From contig NZ_JAFFZE010000012.1 in assembly GCF_025165815.1 (NCBI RefSeq), positions 62,001 through 126,000 on the forward strand: 64,000 nucleotides of DNA, written 5' to 3'. Below, piece after piece: positions 8,436 to 16,527 of the stretch. Each line of letters opens with the position of its first letter. The first letter of the stretch is position 1. The DNA comes from Actinophytocola gossypii (GTDB lineage: Bacteria; Actinomycetota; Actinomycetes; Mycobacteriales; Pseudonocardiaceae). Below the pieces are notes generated by a model that ran no database searches, was not told where the DNA came from, and worked only from the letters and a program-made list of their open reading frames with translations. The translations under genes were made by a program, and so were the position numbers.

Positions 8436-9380
8436 TCACGGCCGGACCCTGGTGCGCCAGAAGTCGAAGAACTCCTCCTGGCGCGGGCCCATCTGCGCCA
8501 CGTAGACCTCGTCGAAGCCCGCGTCCGTGTACGCCTGGAGGGTCCGCTGGTAGGCCTCCACGTCCGGGCCGCAGGGCAGCGTCCCGGCCATCATGTCCCG
8601 GGTGACCAGCTGCGACGCCTGCTCGAAGTGGCTCGGCTGCGCCAGCACCTGACCCAGCTCGCCCGGCAGCTGGGTGTTCGGCCAGATCCGGTGCGCGGTG
8701 TCCAGGCCCTCGTCCTCGGTGGGCGCGTAGCTGACCTTGAACCCGCCCTGGGCCGGCTTGTCGCCGCCGCCCTCCTCGCGGAACATCCGCACCAGGTCCC
8801 CGGACGGCATGACCGCGACGTAGCCGTCACCGATCCGGGCGGCCAGCTTCACCGCCTTCGGGCCGAAGCCGGAGACGTAGATCGGCACCGGCCGCTCCGG
8901 CAGGGTGAAGACCTGGGCGCCCTCGACCGTGTAGTGCTTGCCCCGGTGGTTGACCACGCCGCCGCGGTGCAGCTCGCGGATGACCTCGACCGCCTCCTCC
9001 AGCATCTCCAGCCGGACGGCCGCCGGTGGCCACGGGTCGCCGAAGATGTGCTCGTTGAGCGCCTCGCCGGACCCGACGCCGAGTACGAACCTCCCGTCGA
9101 GCTGTACCGAGGCGGTGGCCGCGGCCTGGGCGATCACGGCGGGGTGGATCCGCACGGTCGGGCAGGTCACGGCGGTGGTGACCGGCAGGTCGACGGCCTC
9201 GGAGATGGCGCCGATGACCGACCAGACGAACGGGCTCTGGCCCTGTTCGGAGTTCCAGGGGTGGTAGTGGTCGGAGATCCACAGTCGCTCGAAACCGGCG
9301 TCGGCGGCCATTCTGGCCTGCCGGACCAGGTCGCGCGGGCCGAACTCCTCGCAGGACAGGAAGTATCCGATGCTGGGCAT
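8436..9380 (-). CDS. F420-dependent LLM-class oxidoreductase (G6PDH family type)
   Basis: A 314-residue TIM-barrel flavin/F420 oxidoreductase of the luciferase-like monooxygenase superfamily. It begins MPSIGYFLSCEEFGPRDLVR and contains FERLWISDHYHPWNSEQGQS, which is very close to F420-dependent glucose-6-phosphate dehydrogenase-family proteins. It also has the F420-binding stretch GRFVLGVGSGEALNEHIFG. The Trp-Ser-Asp-His region with its catalytic His is intact. The true substrate cannot be told; many family members are not glucose-6-phosphate dehydrogenases. The start at ATG 9380 matches the family N-terminus. It is divergent from the SRPBCC gene. Confidence 0.88.
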   Translation of the reverse strand: MPSIGYFLSCEEFGPRDLVRQARMAADAGFERLWISDHYHPWNSEQGQSPFVWSVIGAISEAVDLPVTTAVTCPTVRIHPAVIAQAAATASVQLDGRFVLGVGSGEALNEHIFGDPWPPAAVRLEMLEEAVEVIRELHRGGVVNHRGKHYTVEGAQVFTLPERPVPIYVSGFGPKAVKLAARIGDGYVAVMPSGDLVRMFREEGGGDKPAQGGFKVSYAPTEDEGLDTAHRIWPNTQLPGELGQVLAQPSHFEQASQLVTRDMMAGTLPCGPDVEAYQRTLQAYTDAGFDEVYVAQMGPRQEEFFDFWRTRVRP

Positions 9381-9489
9381 GAGCTGCGGATACCCGGACG
9401 GACCCGACGCAACCCCCGTACCGGACGTGTCAGCCCCGTCCGGTACGGGTAGCCGGTGGGGTACCCGATTGGAACAGGGAGAGCCCACG

Positions 9490-10023
9490 ATGACCACCAT
9501 CGAGAAGTCGGTCGACGTCACCGCGCCGGTGAGCACCGCGTACAACCAGTGGACGCAGTTCGAGTCGTTCCCCGAGTTCATGGAGGGCGTCGACCGGATC
9601 ACCCAGGAGTCGGCGACCCGTACCCACTGGCAGACCAGCATCGGCGGGGTCGCCCGCGAGTTCGACGCCGAGATCACCGAGCAGCACCCGGACGAGCGGG
9701 TGGCGTGGCGCACGGTCGACGGCCCGCCGCACTCCGGCGTCGTCACCTTCCACCGGATCGACGACCGGACGACCAGGGTGCACCTGCAGATGGAGTACTC
9801 GCCCGAGTCGTTCACCGAGAAGGCGGGTTCCGCGCTGGGCGTGGTGTCCACGCGGATCCAGGGCGATCTCAAGCGCTTCAAGGAATTCATCGAGCGCCGC
9901 GGTCAGGAGACCGGTGAGTGGCGCGGTGACGTGACCCGTGCACCGCAGCGGGGCGAGGGCCACGAGACCGGCGACGTCGGCGGCAACTCCGCGCGCAGCA
10001 TCCCGCCGGGCGGGATCGGCTAG
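9490..10023 (+). CDS. SRPBCC (polyketide cyclase/dehydrase-like) family protein
   Basis: A 177-residue protein with one START/SRPBCC helix-grip domain over residues 1-140 (TTIEKSVDVTAPVSTAYNQW; FPEFMEGVDRITQ; VVTFHRIDDRTTRVHLQMEY). A polar, Gly/Arg-rich tail of about 40 residues follows. Such proteins bind small hydrophobic ligands; this subgroup is common in actinobacteria and has no defined substrate. GGGAG lies just upstream of ATG 9490. Its stop overlaps that of the convergent DUF6766-like gene. Confidence 0.8.
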   Translation: MTTIEKSVDVTAPVSTAYNQWTQFESFPEFMEGVDRITQESATRTHWQTSIGGVAREFDAEITEQHPDERVAWRTVDGPPHSGVVTFHRIDDRTTRVHLQMEYSPESFTEKAGSALGVVSTRIQGDLKRFKEFIERRGQETGEWRGDVTRAPQRGEGHETGDVGGNSARSIPPGGIG

Positions 10024-10694
10024 CCCGTGTCCTCGGTGACCGCGTGCGCGGCGCCGACCGGTTTGGACTCCGGCGACCCGCGCTGTCGCAAGTAGACACT
10101 CAGCACGGCCATCGAACCGATGGCGAGGAACTCGGACTGCCAGTTCTGCAGGGTCCGGTTCCAGAAGTCGGCGCTGCCGACGTACTGCGGCCAGGTCACC
10201 GGGTCGGTCAGCTGGGCGAGCTGCTCGGAGTTGTAGGCGGCCAACCCGGCGATCGACTGGGCGATCCAGGACAGCAGGAACAACACGCCCATGGTGATCC
10301 CGAGCGAGCGGGAGAACACGGCGGTGCGCCACCCACCGGCCCGGACCCACTTCGGGGAGTCCTCGGTGGCGTACCGCCCCATCTGCTGTTGCTCGTCGGT
10401 CTCCACGCCGATGGTCTCCGGCGACTTGGACTCCGGCGAACCCCGCTGGATCAGCCACACGGTGGCGAAGATGTAGAGCAGGAACTGCAGGTACTCGGAC
10501 TGCCAGTTCTCCGCGACGTCCACGGCGAACTCCGAGGTGGTCAGGAACGACCAGAACGAGATCTCCGAGCCGCCGTCGACGATCTGGCGGTTGTTGAAGT
10601 CGGCGTGCCCGGCGACGGCCTGGCCGACCAGCGTGCCGAGGAACAGCAACCCGAACGCGATGCCGAGTCCGTTGTCCCGGAGAAAGCGCTTCAT
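10020..10694 (-). CDS. DUF6766-like membrane protein with internal duplication
   Basis: A 224-residue integral membrane protein built from two similar halves. Each half has a hydrophobic helix ending in a Gln-Ala/Ser-Ile/Val-Ala-Gly motif (LVGQAVAGHADFN; IAQSIAGLAAYN). Each then has NWQSE followed by a second helix and the sequence QRGSPESK. Function unknown; I place it in the DUF6766 family. The start at ATG 10694 has AGGAGG just upstream, and this ribosome site lies inside the end of the 28-residue small ORF upstream, which suggests translational coupling. Confidence 0.8.
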   Translation of the reverse strand: MKRFLRDNGLGIAFGLLFLGTLVGQAVAGHADFNNRQIVDGGSEISFWSFLTTSEFAVDVAENWQSEYLQFLLYIFATVWLIQRGSPESKSPETIGVETDEQQQMGRYATEDSPKWVRAGGWRTAVFSRSLGITMGVLFLLSWIAQSIAGLAAYNSEQLAQLTDPVTWPQYVGSADFWNRTLQNWQSEFLAIGSMAVLSVYLRQRGSPESKPVGAAHAVTEDTG

Positions 10695-10704
10695 GCCCGT
10701 CCTC

Positions 10705-10791
10705 CTACATCCGCAGTAGACCGACGACGATGAAGTACGCCACACCGGCGACGATCAAACCCAGGTACAGCACGAAGATCGTGCGCCGCAT
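10705..10791 (-). CDS. 28-residue single-helix membrane microprotein
   Basis: A small ORF: a short basic start (MRRT), then one hydrophobic helix (IFVLYLGLIVAGVAYFIVVG) and the end LLRM. It is preceded by GGGGGGAG 3 bases before its ATG. Its stop codon lies 10 bases before the start of the DUF6766-like gene, so the two are probably one operon. The size and topology resemble accessory microproteins of membrane complexes, but no homologue is claimed. Confidence 0.6.
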   Translation of the reverse strand: MRRTIFVLYLGLIVAGVAYFIVVGLLRM

Positions 10792-10803
10792 CGCTCCCCC
10801 CCG

Positions 10804-11211
10804 TCAGTCGCTCAGCAGGCAGTCGTAGGTCTCGTCCTCGGTGCGCAGGCAGCCCGCGGCGGCGACTCGCCAGCCGCTGTGCGTCTCGACCAGGAAGAGG
10901 GTGTCGGTCTCGCCGATCGCCTGGGCGCGGTCACCCCAGACCTCGACCTCGTCCACGGTGCCGCCGGCGGGCAGGTCCAACGAACCGAGGCTGTCCACAC
11001 AGGACTCACCCTCGCCGAACTCGAACGCCTCGCGGGTCTTCGGAGCGATCAGCGCGCACGCCGCCCGGGCGTCGCCTGCCTCGACCGCGGCCAGGAAGTC
11101 GTCGGCCACAGTGGACGATGTGGCCGCGCGTTCCCCGGCGGCACAGCCGACGCACAGCAGCGTGAGGACCACCAAGATGGCCCCGGCCCCACACGTCCGG
11201 TGGATCTTCAC
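10804..11211 (-). CDS. small secreted lipoprotein
   Basis: A 135-residue protein with a lipoprotein signal peptide: a basic start (KIHR), a hydrophobic core (AGAILVVLTLLC) and lipobox VGC followed by Ala, which would be cleaved before the Cys. The mature domain is acidic and contains several Cys residues (DARAACALI, GESCVDSL, AAAGCLRTEDETYDCLL), probably disulfide-bonded. Its overall pattern resembles the NTF2-like/DUF4878 type of exported protein. The GTG start at 11211 is the only one that keeps the signal peptide; the ribosome site is poor. Confidence 0.75.
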   Translation of the reverse strand: MKIHRTCGAGAILVVLTLLCVGCAAGERAATSSTVADDFLAAVEAGDARAACALIAPKTREAFEFGEGESCVDSLGSLDLPAGGTVDEVEVWGDRAQAIGETDTLFLVETHSGWRVAAAGCLRTEDETYDCLLSD

Positions 11212-11288
11212 TCCGCCAAGCCTGGGGCCGCCGCACGACGTTGTCAACTCGACGTGCGGCGGCCCCGGCCCAGGCTCCCGATCGCGGG

Positions 11289-12662
11289 TCAGGCGCCCAC
11301 CTTCACCGGCTCCAGCTGCGGCTTGGTGTCGATGCCCGGGATGCCGCGGCCGCGGATCGAGCAGGCGCGGGTCTCCGGCACGAAGTACAGCGCCACCGCG
11401 CCGACGACACACGCGGCCATCATGTAGTAGGCCGGGAACAGCAGGTCGCCGGTGGCGTTGACCAGCCCCTGGTTCACCACCGGCGCGGTGCCGCCGAAGA
11501 TCGACGTGGACACGTTGTAGGCGATGGCGAAGCCCGCGTAGCGCACGTGGGTCGGGAACATCGCCGGGAACATCGCCGAGATCGTCGACAGCTGCGGCAC
11601 GTAGAACAGGCCGAGCACGGCGAACGCGATGATCGCACCGGTGAAGCCGGACGCCATCAGCTGGAACATCGGGATCGCCAGTACGAACAGGCCGATCAGC
11701 GAGATCCACCAGAGTGTCTTGCGACCGACCTTGTCCGACCAGGCTCCGGCGAACGGCACCAACAACATCATCGCCGTCTGCCCGATGATGATCAGGATCA
11801 GGGCCTCGGTCGAGGACAGGCCGATCTCGGTCTCCAGGTAGGTCGGCATGTACGCGAGCAGCGTGTAGTTGACGATGTTCAGCGTCACCACGAGACCGAC
11901 GAGCAGCAGCAGCGGCTGCCAGTACCTCATCAGGTCACGCAGGTGGGTCTTGGCCTCGTGGTCGATCTTGCCCTCGGCCGCGGCCTCGCGGAACACCGGC
12001 GTGTCCTCGAGCTTGGACCGCAGGTACAGGCCGATGATGCCGAGCGGCCCGGCGACCAGGAACGGCAGGCGCCAGCCCCAGTCGGCCATGGCGGCGGACC
12101 CGACGACCTGCTCGACGACCAGCGCCAGCGCGGCGCCGAGGGTGAACCCGCCGAGCGTGCCGAACTCCAGGAAGCTGCCGTACCGGCCGCGCTTGCGGTC
12201 CGGGGCGTACTCGGCCATGAACGTGGCCGCGCCGCCGTACTCGCCGCCGGTGGAGAAGCCCTGGATCATCCGCAGCACGATCAGGCCGATCGGCGCGAGG
12301 ATGCCGATGCTGACGTAACCGGGGAGCAGACCGACGCAGAACGTGGCACCGGCCATCAGCAGGATCGTGGTGGCCAGCACCTTCTGCCGGCCGAGCCGGT
12401 CACCGAGCGGCCCCCAGACCAGCCCACCGAGCGGCCGGATGAGGAAGGACACCGCGAACACCAGCAGACTGCCCAAAGTGGACGCCGCGTCGTTCTCACT
12501 GGGGAAGAACGTGTTTCCGATGTGGACAGCGGTGTAGGCGTAGACACCGTAGTCGAACCACTCGGTCATGTTTCCGATGGCCGAGGCGGCGATCGCCCGG
12601 TGCAACGTCTTCTTGTCCGGCTCGCTCGCCGTTGTCGAGCCGCCCTCCGATCGTTCTGCCAT
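11289..12662 (-). CDS. MHS-family MFS transporter (ProP-like proton symporter)
   Basis: A 457-residue, 12-helix major facilitator of the metabolite:H+ symporter group, importing osmolytes or carboxylates such as proline/betaine or citrate-like acids. Hallmarks are AASAIGNMTEWFDYGVYAY at helix 1, the loop motif GDRLGRQKVL, IGLIVLRMIQGFSTGGEYGG, and the second-half motif SDKVGRKTLWW. GFSTGGEYGGA is characteristic of ProP/ShiA-like members. The ATG 12662 start has GGGAGG 6 bases upstream; the longer frame start at 12731 lacks support. Expression may come from the AT-rich segment near 12730-12755. Confidence 0.9.
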   Translation of the reverse strand: MAERSEGGSTTASEPDKKTLHRAIAASAIGNMTEWFDYGVYAYTAVHIGNTFFPSENDAASTLGSLLVFAVSFLIRPLGGLVWGPLGDRLGRQKVLATTILLMAGATFCVGLLPGYVSIGILAPIGLIVLRMIQGFSTGGEYGGAATFMAEYAPDRKRGRYGSFLEFGTLGGFTLGAALALVVEQVVGSAAMADWGWRLPFLVAGPLGIIGLYLRSKLEDTPVFREAAAEGKIDHEAKTHLRDLMRYWQPLLLLVGLVVTLNIVNYTLLAYMPTYLETEIGLSSTEALILIIIGQTAMMLLVPFAGAWSDKVGRKTLWWISLIGLFVLAIPMFQLMASGFTGAIIAFAVLGLFYVPQLSTISAMFPAMFPTHVRYAGFAIAYNVSTSIFGGTAPVVNQGLVNATGDLLFPAYYMMAACVVGAVALYFVPETRACSIRGRGIPGIDTKPQLEPVKVGA

Positions 12663-13190
12663 GACCTGCCTCCCGCTGGTAGTTCGGACACACGAAGCGT
12701 TGCGCAGGATACCCAGCAACCAAGTGTTCAAACGTCAGGTAAGAAAAATTCGCGTTGGACCAGGGAGAGTACGCCTGGAACACCGGAACGCGCACGCCCA
12801 GCGTGTCCACTTCGTCCAGTTCAGCAGGAACCTGCCACCGGTCCCGACCACGCCGTCACGCAACGTGATCAGCTGTCACTCTTGTCCGATCGGTTGCCGG
12901 GTTCGACCGTCGGACGAGTGGCAGTCGGTCGGCGTGCACTGGCACGCCTACGTGCGCTGCCGGGGGCACGGCGCGAACCGACCCGCGCTACGGAACTCCC
13001 GCCGGACGCCGTGTCCTTCCGGTCGCCGGGGACTGCCCCGCCGGCGGCGGCCACGCGCCGATCGGCTGGGAGTCCTCGGCCGATCGGCTGACCTCGTGCG
13101 GGCCGGGCATGGCCATCTGCCCGAAGCCCGACCGTGCCGCTCTCCCCCAGGCTGTGCGCCGACACATCCGATTACTCAGGGAGAACTCAG
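12663..13190. other. 528-base region without a supported gene
   Basis: This lies between the divergent transporter and ABC exporter genes. It holds the transporter's leader (AT-rich patch around 12730-12755) and, next to 13191, the exporter's ribosome site GGGAG. Open frames here run into neighbouring genes out of register and show no recognisable protein, signal peptide or good start. It could contain decayed coding sequence or an unrecognised leader; nothing definite is seen. Confidence 0.5.
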
Positions 13191-13880
13191 GTGCACACCG
13201 AACCGACACCGTTGCTGACGGGGCGGGGGCTGGTCAAGCGGTACGGCCAGCAGCACGCGCTCGCCGGCGTCGACATCGACGTCTCCGCCGGGGAGGTGCT
13301 GGCGATCGTCGGGCCGTCCGGGTCGGGGAAGACGACCTTGCTGCACGTGCTCGCCGGCATCCTGCGCGCCGACGAGGGGCGGATCGCGCTCGACGGGCGG
13401 CGGATCGACCAGCTCGGGGAGGCCGGGCGCAGCGAGCTGCGGCGCACCGAGTTCGGCTTCGTCTTCCAGTCCGGGATGCTCGTCGCCGAGCTCACCGCCG
13501 AGGAGAACGTCGCGCTGCCACTGCTGCTCGGCGGGCGCGACCGCACCACCGCCACCGACGCGGCGCGGGAGTGGTTGGGCCGGCTCGGGCTCGCCGGCAA
13601 GGAGCAGCGGCGGCCCGGCGAACTCTCCGGCGGCGAGGCGCAGCGCGTCGCCATCGCCAGGGCGATCGCGCACCGGCCGAAGGTGATCTTCGCGGACGAG
13701 CCGACCGGGGCGCTGGACACGCGGACCGGGCACGCCACCGTGCACGCGCTGATCGACTCCGCGCGCACCACCAACACCGCCGTCGTCATCGTGACCCACG
13801 ACCGGGAGCTGGCCGCCTCCGTGCCGCGCACGGTCGCCATCCGCGACGGCGCGATCGACCAGGCGGTGCCGGCGGCATGA
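13191..13880 (+). CDS. ABC transporter ATP-binding protein (MacB/LolD type)
   Basis: A 229-residue ATPase energising the permease that follows. Walker A is GPSGSGKT, the Q-loop region FGFVFQSGMLVAELT, signature LSGGEAQRVAIARA, Walker B VIFADEPTGALD and H-loop VTHDRE. The ADEPTGALD form is typical of the MacB/LolD/FtsE group that drives extrusion of peptides or lipoproteins rather than import. The GTG start at 13191 follows GGGAGAACTCAG. Its stop overlaps the permease start (ATGA), so the two are translationally coupled. Confidence 0.92.
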   Translation: MHTEPTPLLTGRGLVKRYGQQHALAGVDIDVSAGEVLAIVGPSGSGKTTLLHVLAGILRADEGRIALDGRRIDQLGEAGRSELRRTEFGFVFQSGMLVAELTAEENVALPLLLGGRDRTTATDAAREWLGRLGLAGKEQRRPGELSGGEAQRVAIARAIAHRPKVIFADEPTGALDTRTGHATVHALIDSARTTNTAVVIVTHDRELAASVPRTVAIRDGAIDQAVPAA

Positions 13881-16087
13881 ACCCGGTCCAGTTGGCGTGG
13901 AAGGTGCTGCGCGCCGATCGCCGCACGCAGGTCGCCACGCTGCTCACCGCGGCCGGCGTCGCCGTCGCCACCGCGCTGGTGCTGCTGCTGGCCAGCCTGC
14001 CGTTCGCCACCGAGTCCCGCGCCGAGCGGGCCCTGTGGCAGGAGCCACGGTACGAGCTGTCCACCGGCGTGGCTCCGACGATCGCCTGGAGCTTCAGCGT
14101 GGACGAGATCGACGGCCGGCAGATCACCCGGGTCGACATCGCTCCGCTCACCGACGGCGACATCGCCCTGCCGCCGGGGATCGACCGGCTGCCAGAGCCG
14201 GGCGAGCTGCTCCGCTCCCCCGAACTCGCCGCGCTCGCCGACAGCCGCCCGCCCGCCGAGCTGGCCGACCGGTTCGCCGCCGAGCCCGTGGGGGTGCTCG
14301 GCGACGAGGCGCTGCGGTTCCCCGAGCAGCTCGTGGTGCTGGTCGGGCACACACCGGACACGATGCCGGCCAACGCGCTGGAGCTGACCGCGTTCGGCAC
14401 GGGCGACCCGCGGCCGGACCAGCTGCTCACGCTGCTCGCCGGCGTCGGGCTGGTCGTGCTGCTGGTGCCCAGCCTGGTGCTGGTGGCCTCGGCGTCCCGG
14501 CTGATCGCCGCCCGGCGGGAGCGGCGGCTCGCGGCCCTGCGGCTCGCCGGCGCGACGCCCGCGCAGGTCACCGCCATGGTCGCGGCCGAGACCGGGATCG
14601 CCGCAGTGGCCGGTGGCGCGCTCGGCGTCGCGATCTCGCCGCTGCTGCACCGGGCGGCGACGACGGTGCCGTGGGACGGCGGCACCTGGTTCGCACACGA
14701 CTTCGTGCTCGGGCCCGGCCTGGTGGCGGCGATCGCGGTGACGGTCGCCGTGCTGGTCGTCGGCGCCGCGGTCGTGGGGCTGCGCCGGGTGGTGAGCACG
14801 CCGCTGATGGCGACCGGCGGGCACACCCGCAAGCCGCTGTCCGGCTGGCGGCTGCTGCTGGTGCCGGCCGCGCTCGCGCTGTTCTTCTGGACCCTCAGCC
14901 GGGCGAACACCGGCGACGGCGCGCTGCCGATCCTGGTCGCGCTCGGGGTGCTGATGTGGTCGCCGACGGTCGTCGGGCCGTGGGCCACCTCGGCGCTCGG
15001 CGGGATCTTCGTGCGGTCGTGGCGGCGGCCAGCGGCACTGCTCGCCGGGCGGCGGCTGCGCGACGACCCGAAGGCCGCGTACCGGGCGTCCGCCGGCGTG
15101 GTGCTCGCCGCGTTCGCCGGGTCGATGGCGCTGACGCTGATGCCGAGCCTGGAGTCGGAGGCCGGGTACTACAGCCAGTTCCGGGACGAGGTGCTGTACC
15201 TCGACACGAACGAGGACCGCGCCGGGCCGATCGCCGCGGCCGTCGACGACAAGCTCGCCCGGTACGGGCTGGACGCCCGCGCCTCCCGGGTGGACCAGGC
15301 GGAGCTGGTGAGCGGCGACCAGTACCACACCGCGACGATCGCGACCTGCGCGGACGCCGAGCGGCTGCTGGCCGGCGTCGGCGACCTGCCGTGCCGGGAC
15401 ACCCCGGCGATCTACGTCGACCCGGCGCTCGACGTGGCCGACGCCGGTGTGCCGGACGCGAGCACCGGCTCGGCCGTGCCGCTGCCGGCCGACGCGCCGG
15501 TGGTGTCGACCGACACCGCGGGGCTCCTGCTGGTCGACCCGGCGCTGTGGCCGGCGGACGCGCCGCTGCTGGAGGTGAACGTCGCCGTGCCGGCCGACGA
15601 GAGGACCCGGGAGACCGTGCGCACGGCGCTGCTCGCCGGATCGGGCGGCGAGCAGGTGGTGAGCAAGGAGATGAAGCTCGGCCAGCAGGACACCCAGCTC
15701 GCGGATCTGCGCCGGGTCACGGTGATCGGCCTGGTCACCGCATCCCTGCTGGCCGGCGTCAGCGCCGCGATCGCCACCGCGGGTTCGGTGATGGACCGGC
15801 GGCGCACGTTCGGCGCGCTGATGGCCGCCGGCACGCCGGTGCGCACGCTCGCCCGCGCGCTGCGGGCGGAGGCCGCGCTGCCCGCGCTGGTGTCGACGGT
15901 CGGCGCGGGGGCGCTCGGTACGGCGGTCGGCGTCGGGCTGTTCGGGCTGGTGTCGGGCAGTCCCGCGGTGTTCAGCCCGTGGCTGGCCGCGCCGGTGGTG
16001 CTCGGCGCACTGGTGGCGTTGATCGCCGCGTCGGTGTGCGCGCCGGCGCTGCGGCGGGTGCGGGCGGAGCCCCTGGCCGACGAGTGA
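13877..16087 (+). CDS. FtsX-like ABC transporter permease
   Basis: A 736-residue permease with a single N-terminal helix (LLTAAGVAVATALVLLLASL) and a large extracellular domain. Two FtsX-like modules follow: one around LLVPSLVLVASASRLIAARR with LAALRLAGATPAQVTAMVAA, the other near the C-terminus with RRTFGALMAAGTPVRTLARA. A second extracytoplasmic domain lies between them (about 430-590). Its partner is the ATPase just upstream. The substrate is unknown; antibiotic-peptide detoxification or envelope-stress roles are usual in this class, but no two-component genes are adjacent. Confidence 0.9.
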   Translation: MNPVQLAWKVLRADRRTQVATLLTAAGVAVATALVLLLASLPFATESRAERALWQEPRYELSTGVAPTIAWSFSVDEIDGRQITRVDIAPLTDGDIALPPGIDRLPEPGELLRSPELAALADSRPPAELADRFAAEPVGVLGDEALRFPEQLVVLVGHTPDTMPANALELTAFGTGDPRPDQLLTLLAGVGLVVLLVPSLVLVASASRLIAARRERRLAALRLAGATPAQVTAMVAAETGIAAVAGGALGVAISPLLHRAATTVPWDGGTWFAHDFVLGPGLVAAIAVTVAVLVVGAAVVGLRRVVSTPLMATGGHTRKPLSGWRLLLVPAALALFFWTLSRANTGDGALPILVALGVLMWSPTVVGPWATSALGGIFVRSWRRPAALLAGRRLRDDPKAAYRASAGVVLAAFAGSMALTLMPSLESEAGYYSQFRDEVLYLDTNEDRAGPIAAAVDDKLARYGLDARASRVDQAELVSGDQYHTATIATCADAERLLAGVGDLPCRDTPAIYVDPALDVADAGVPDASTGSAVPLPADAPVVSTDTAGLLLVDPALWPADAPLLEVNVAVPADERTRETVRTALLAGSGGEQVVSKEMKLGQQDTQLADLRRVTVIGLVTASLLAGVSAAIATAGSVMDRRRTFGALMAAGTPVRTLARALRAEAALPALVSTVGAGALGTAVGVGLFGLVSGSPAVFSPWLAAPVVLGALVALIAASVCAPALRRVRAEPLADE

Positions 16088-16094
16088 GAGCAGT

Positions 16095-16137
16095 GAAGGA
16101 CGCCTTCGCCGCGCTCAACGCGGTGAAGGCGTCCTTC
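16095..16137. terminator. long hairpin between convergent genes
   Basis: Arms 16095-16113 (GAAGGACGCCTTCGCCGCG) and 16119-16137 pair almost perfectly around a CTCAA loop. Each arm also contains a small GAAGG...CCTTC dyad. It sits in the 56-base gap between convergent stops and is well placed to act as a bidirectional terminator. Confidence 0.7.
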
Positions 16138-16143
16138 GTCGCG

Positions 16144-16425
16144 TTACGGGAGCAGGTCGGCGCGGGCCAGGTTCAGCACGGTTCCGGCGTGGTCGGCGCG
16201 GCCTTCGCGCAGGTAGGCGGCGGCGAGCCGGACGGCCTCGGCCTGGGTGCGGACCCGGGAGATGTCCCCGCAGGTGGCGCAGCGGACGAGGGCGGTCATC
16301 AGATCCTCGGCGGCGCGGTCGTGGTCGGTGTCCGCGGGGAGTCTCGACAGTACGGTGTCGATCCCCTTCAGCAGATCGTGCCCGGCCCTGGGCCGGATGT
16401 CCGGCACCGCGTCCTGGATCGTCAT
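16144..16425 (-). CDS. small hypothetical protein
   Basis: A 93-residue soluble protein, mostly helical: TIQDAVPDIRPRAGHDLLKG, then a region with two cysteines (ALVRCATCGDISRV) and a tail LREGRADHAGTVLNLARADL. The CxxC pair could bind metal or be redox active, but no family is recognised. The ATG at 16425 is preceded by GGAGAGG. It is single-standing and ends at the hairpin. Confidence 0.65.
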   Translation of the reverse strand: MTIQDAVPDIRPRAGHDLLKGIDTVLSRLPADTDHDRAAEDLMTALVRCATCGDISRVRTQAEAVRLAAAYLREGRADHAGTVLNLARADLLP

Positions 16426-16527
16426 GACCCCTGCCTCTCCTTTGAGACGTCGATCGGTGTTGGCTGTGTGCCTCCACATTGGACCAGCAAACCGAATCGC
16501 GGTGAACGGCGCCCCATCGGGTGACTG

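Noticed and set aside
12568-13218. A 216-codon plus-strand frame over the gap between the MHS transporter and ABC exporter
   Set aside because: It overlaps the transporter's 5' end antisense and continues out of frame into the ABC gene; no domain, no convincing start.
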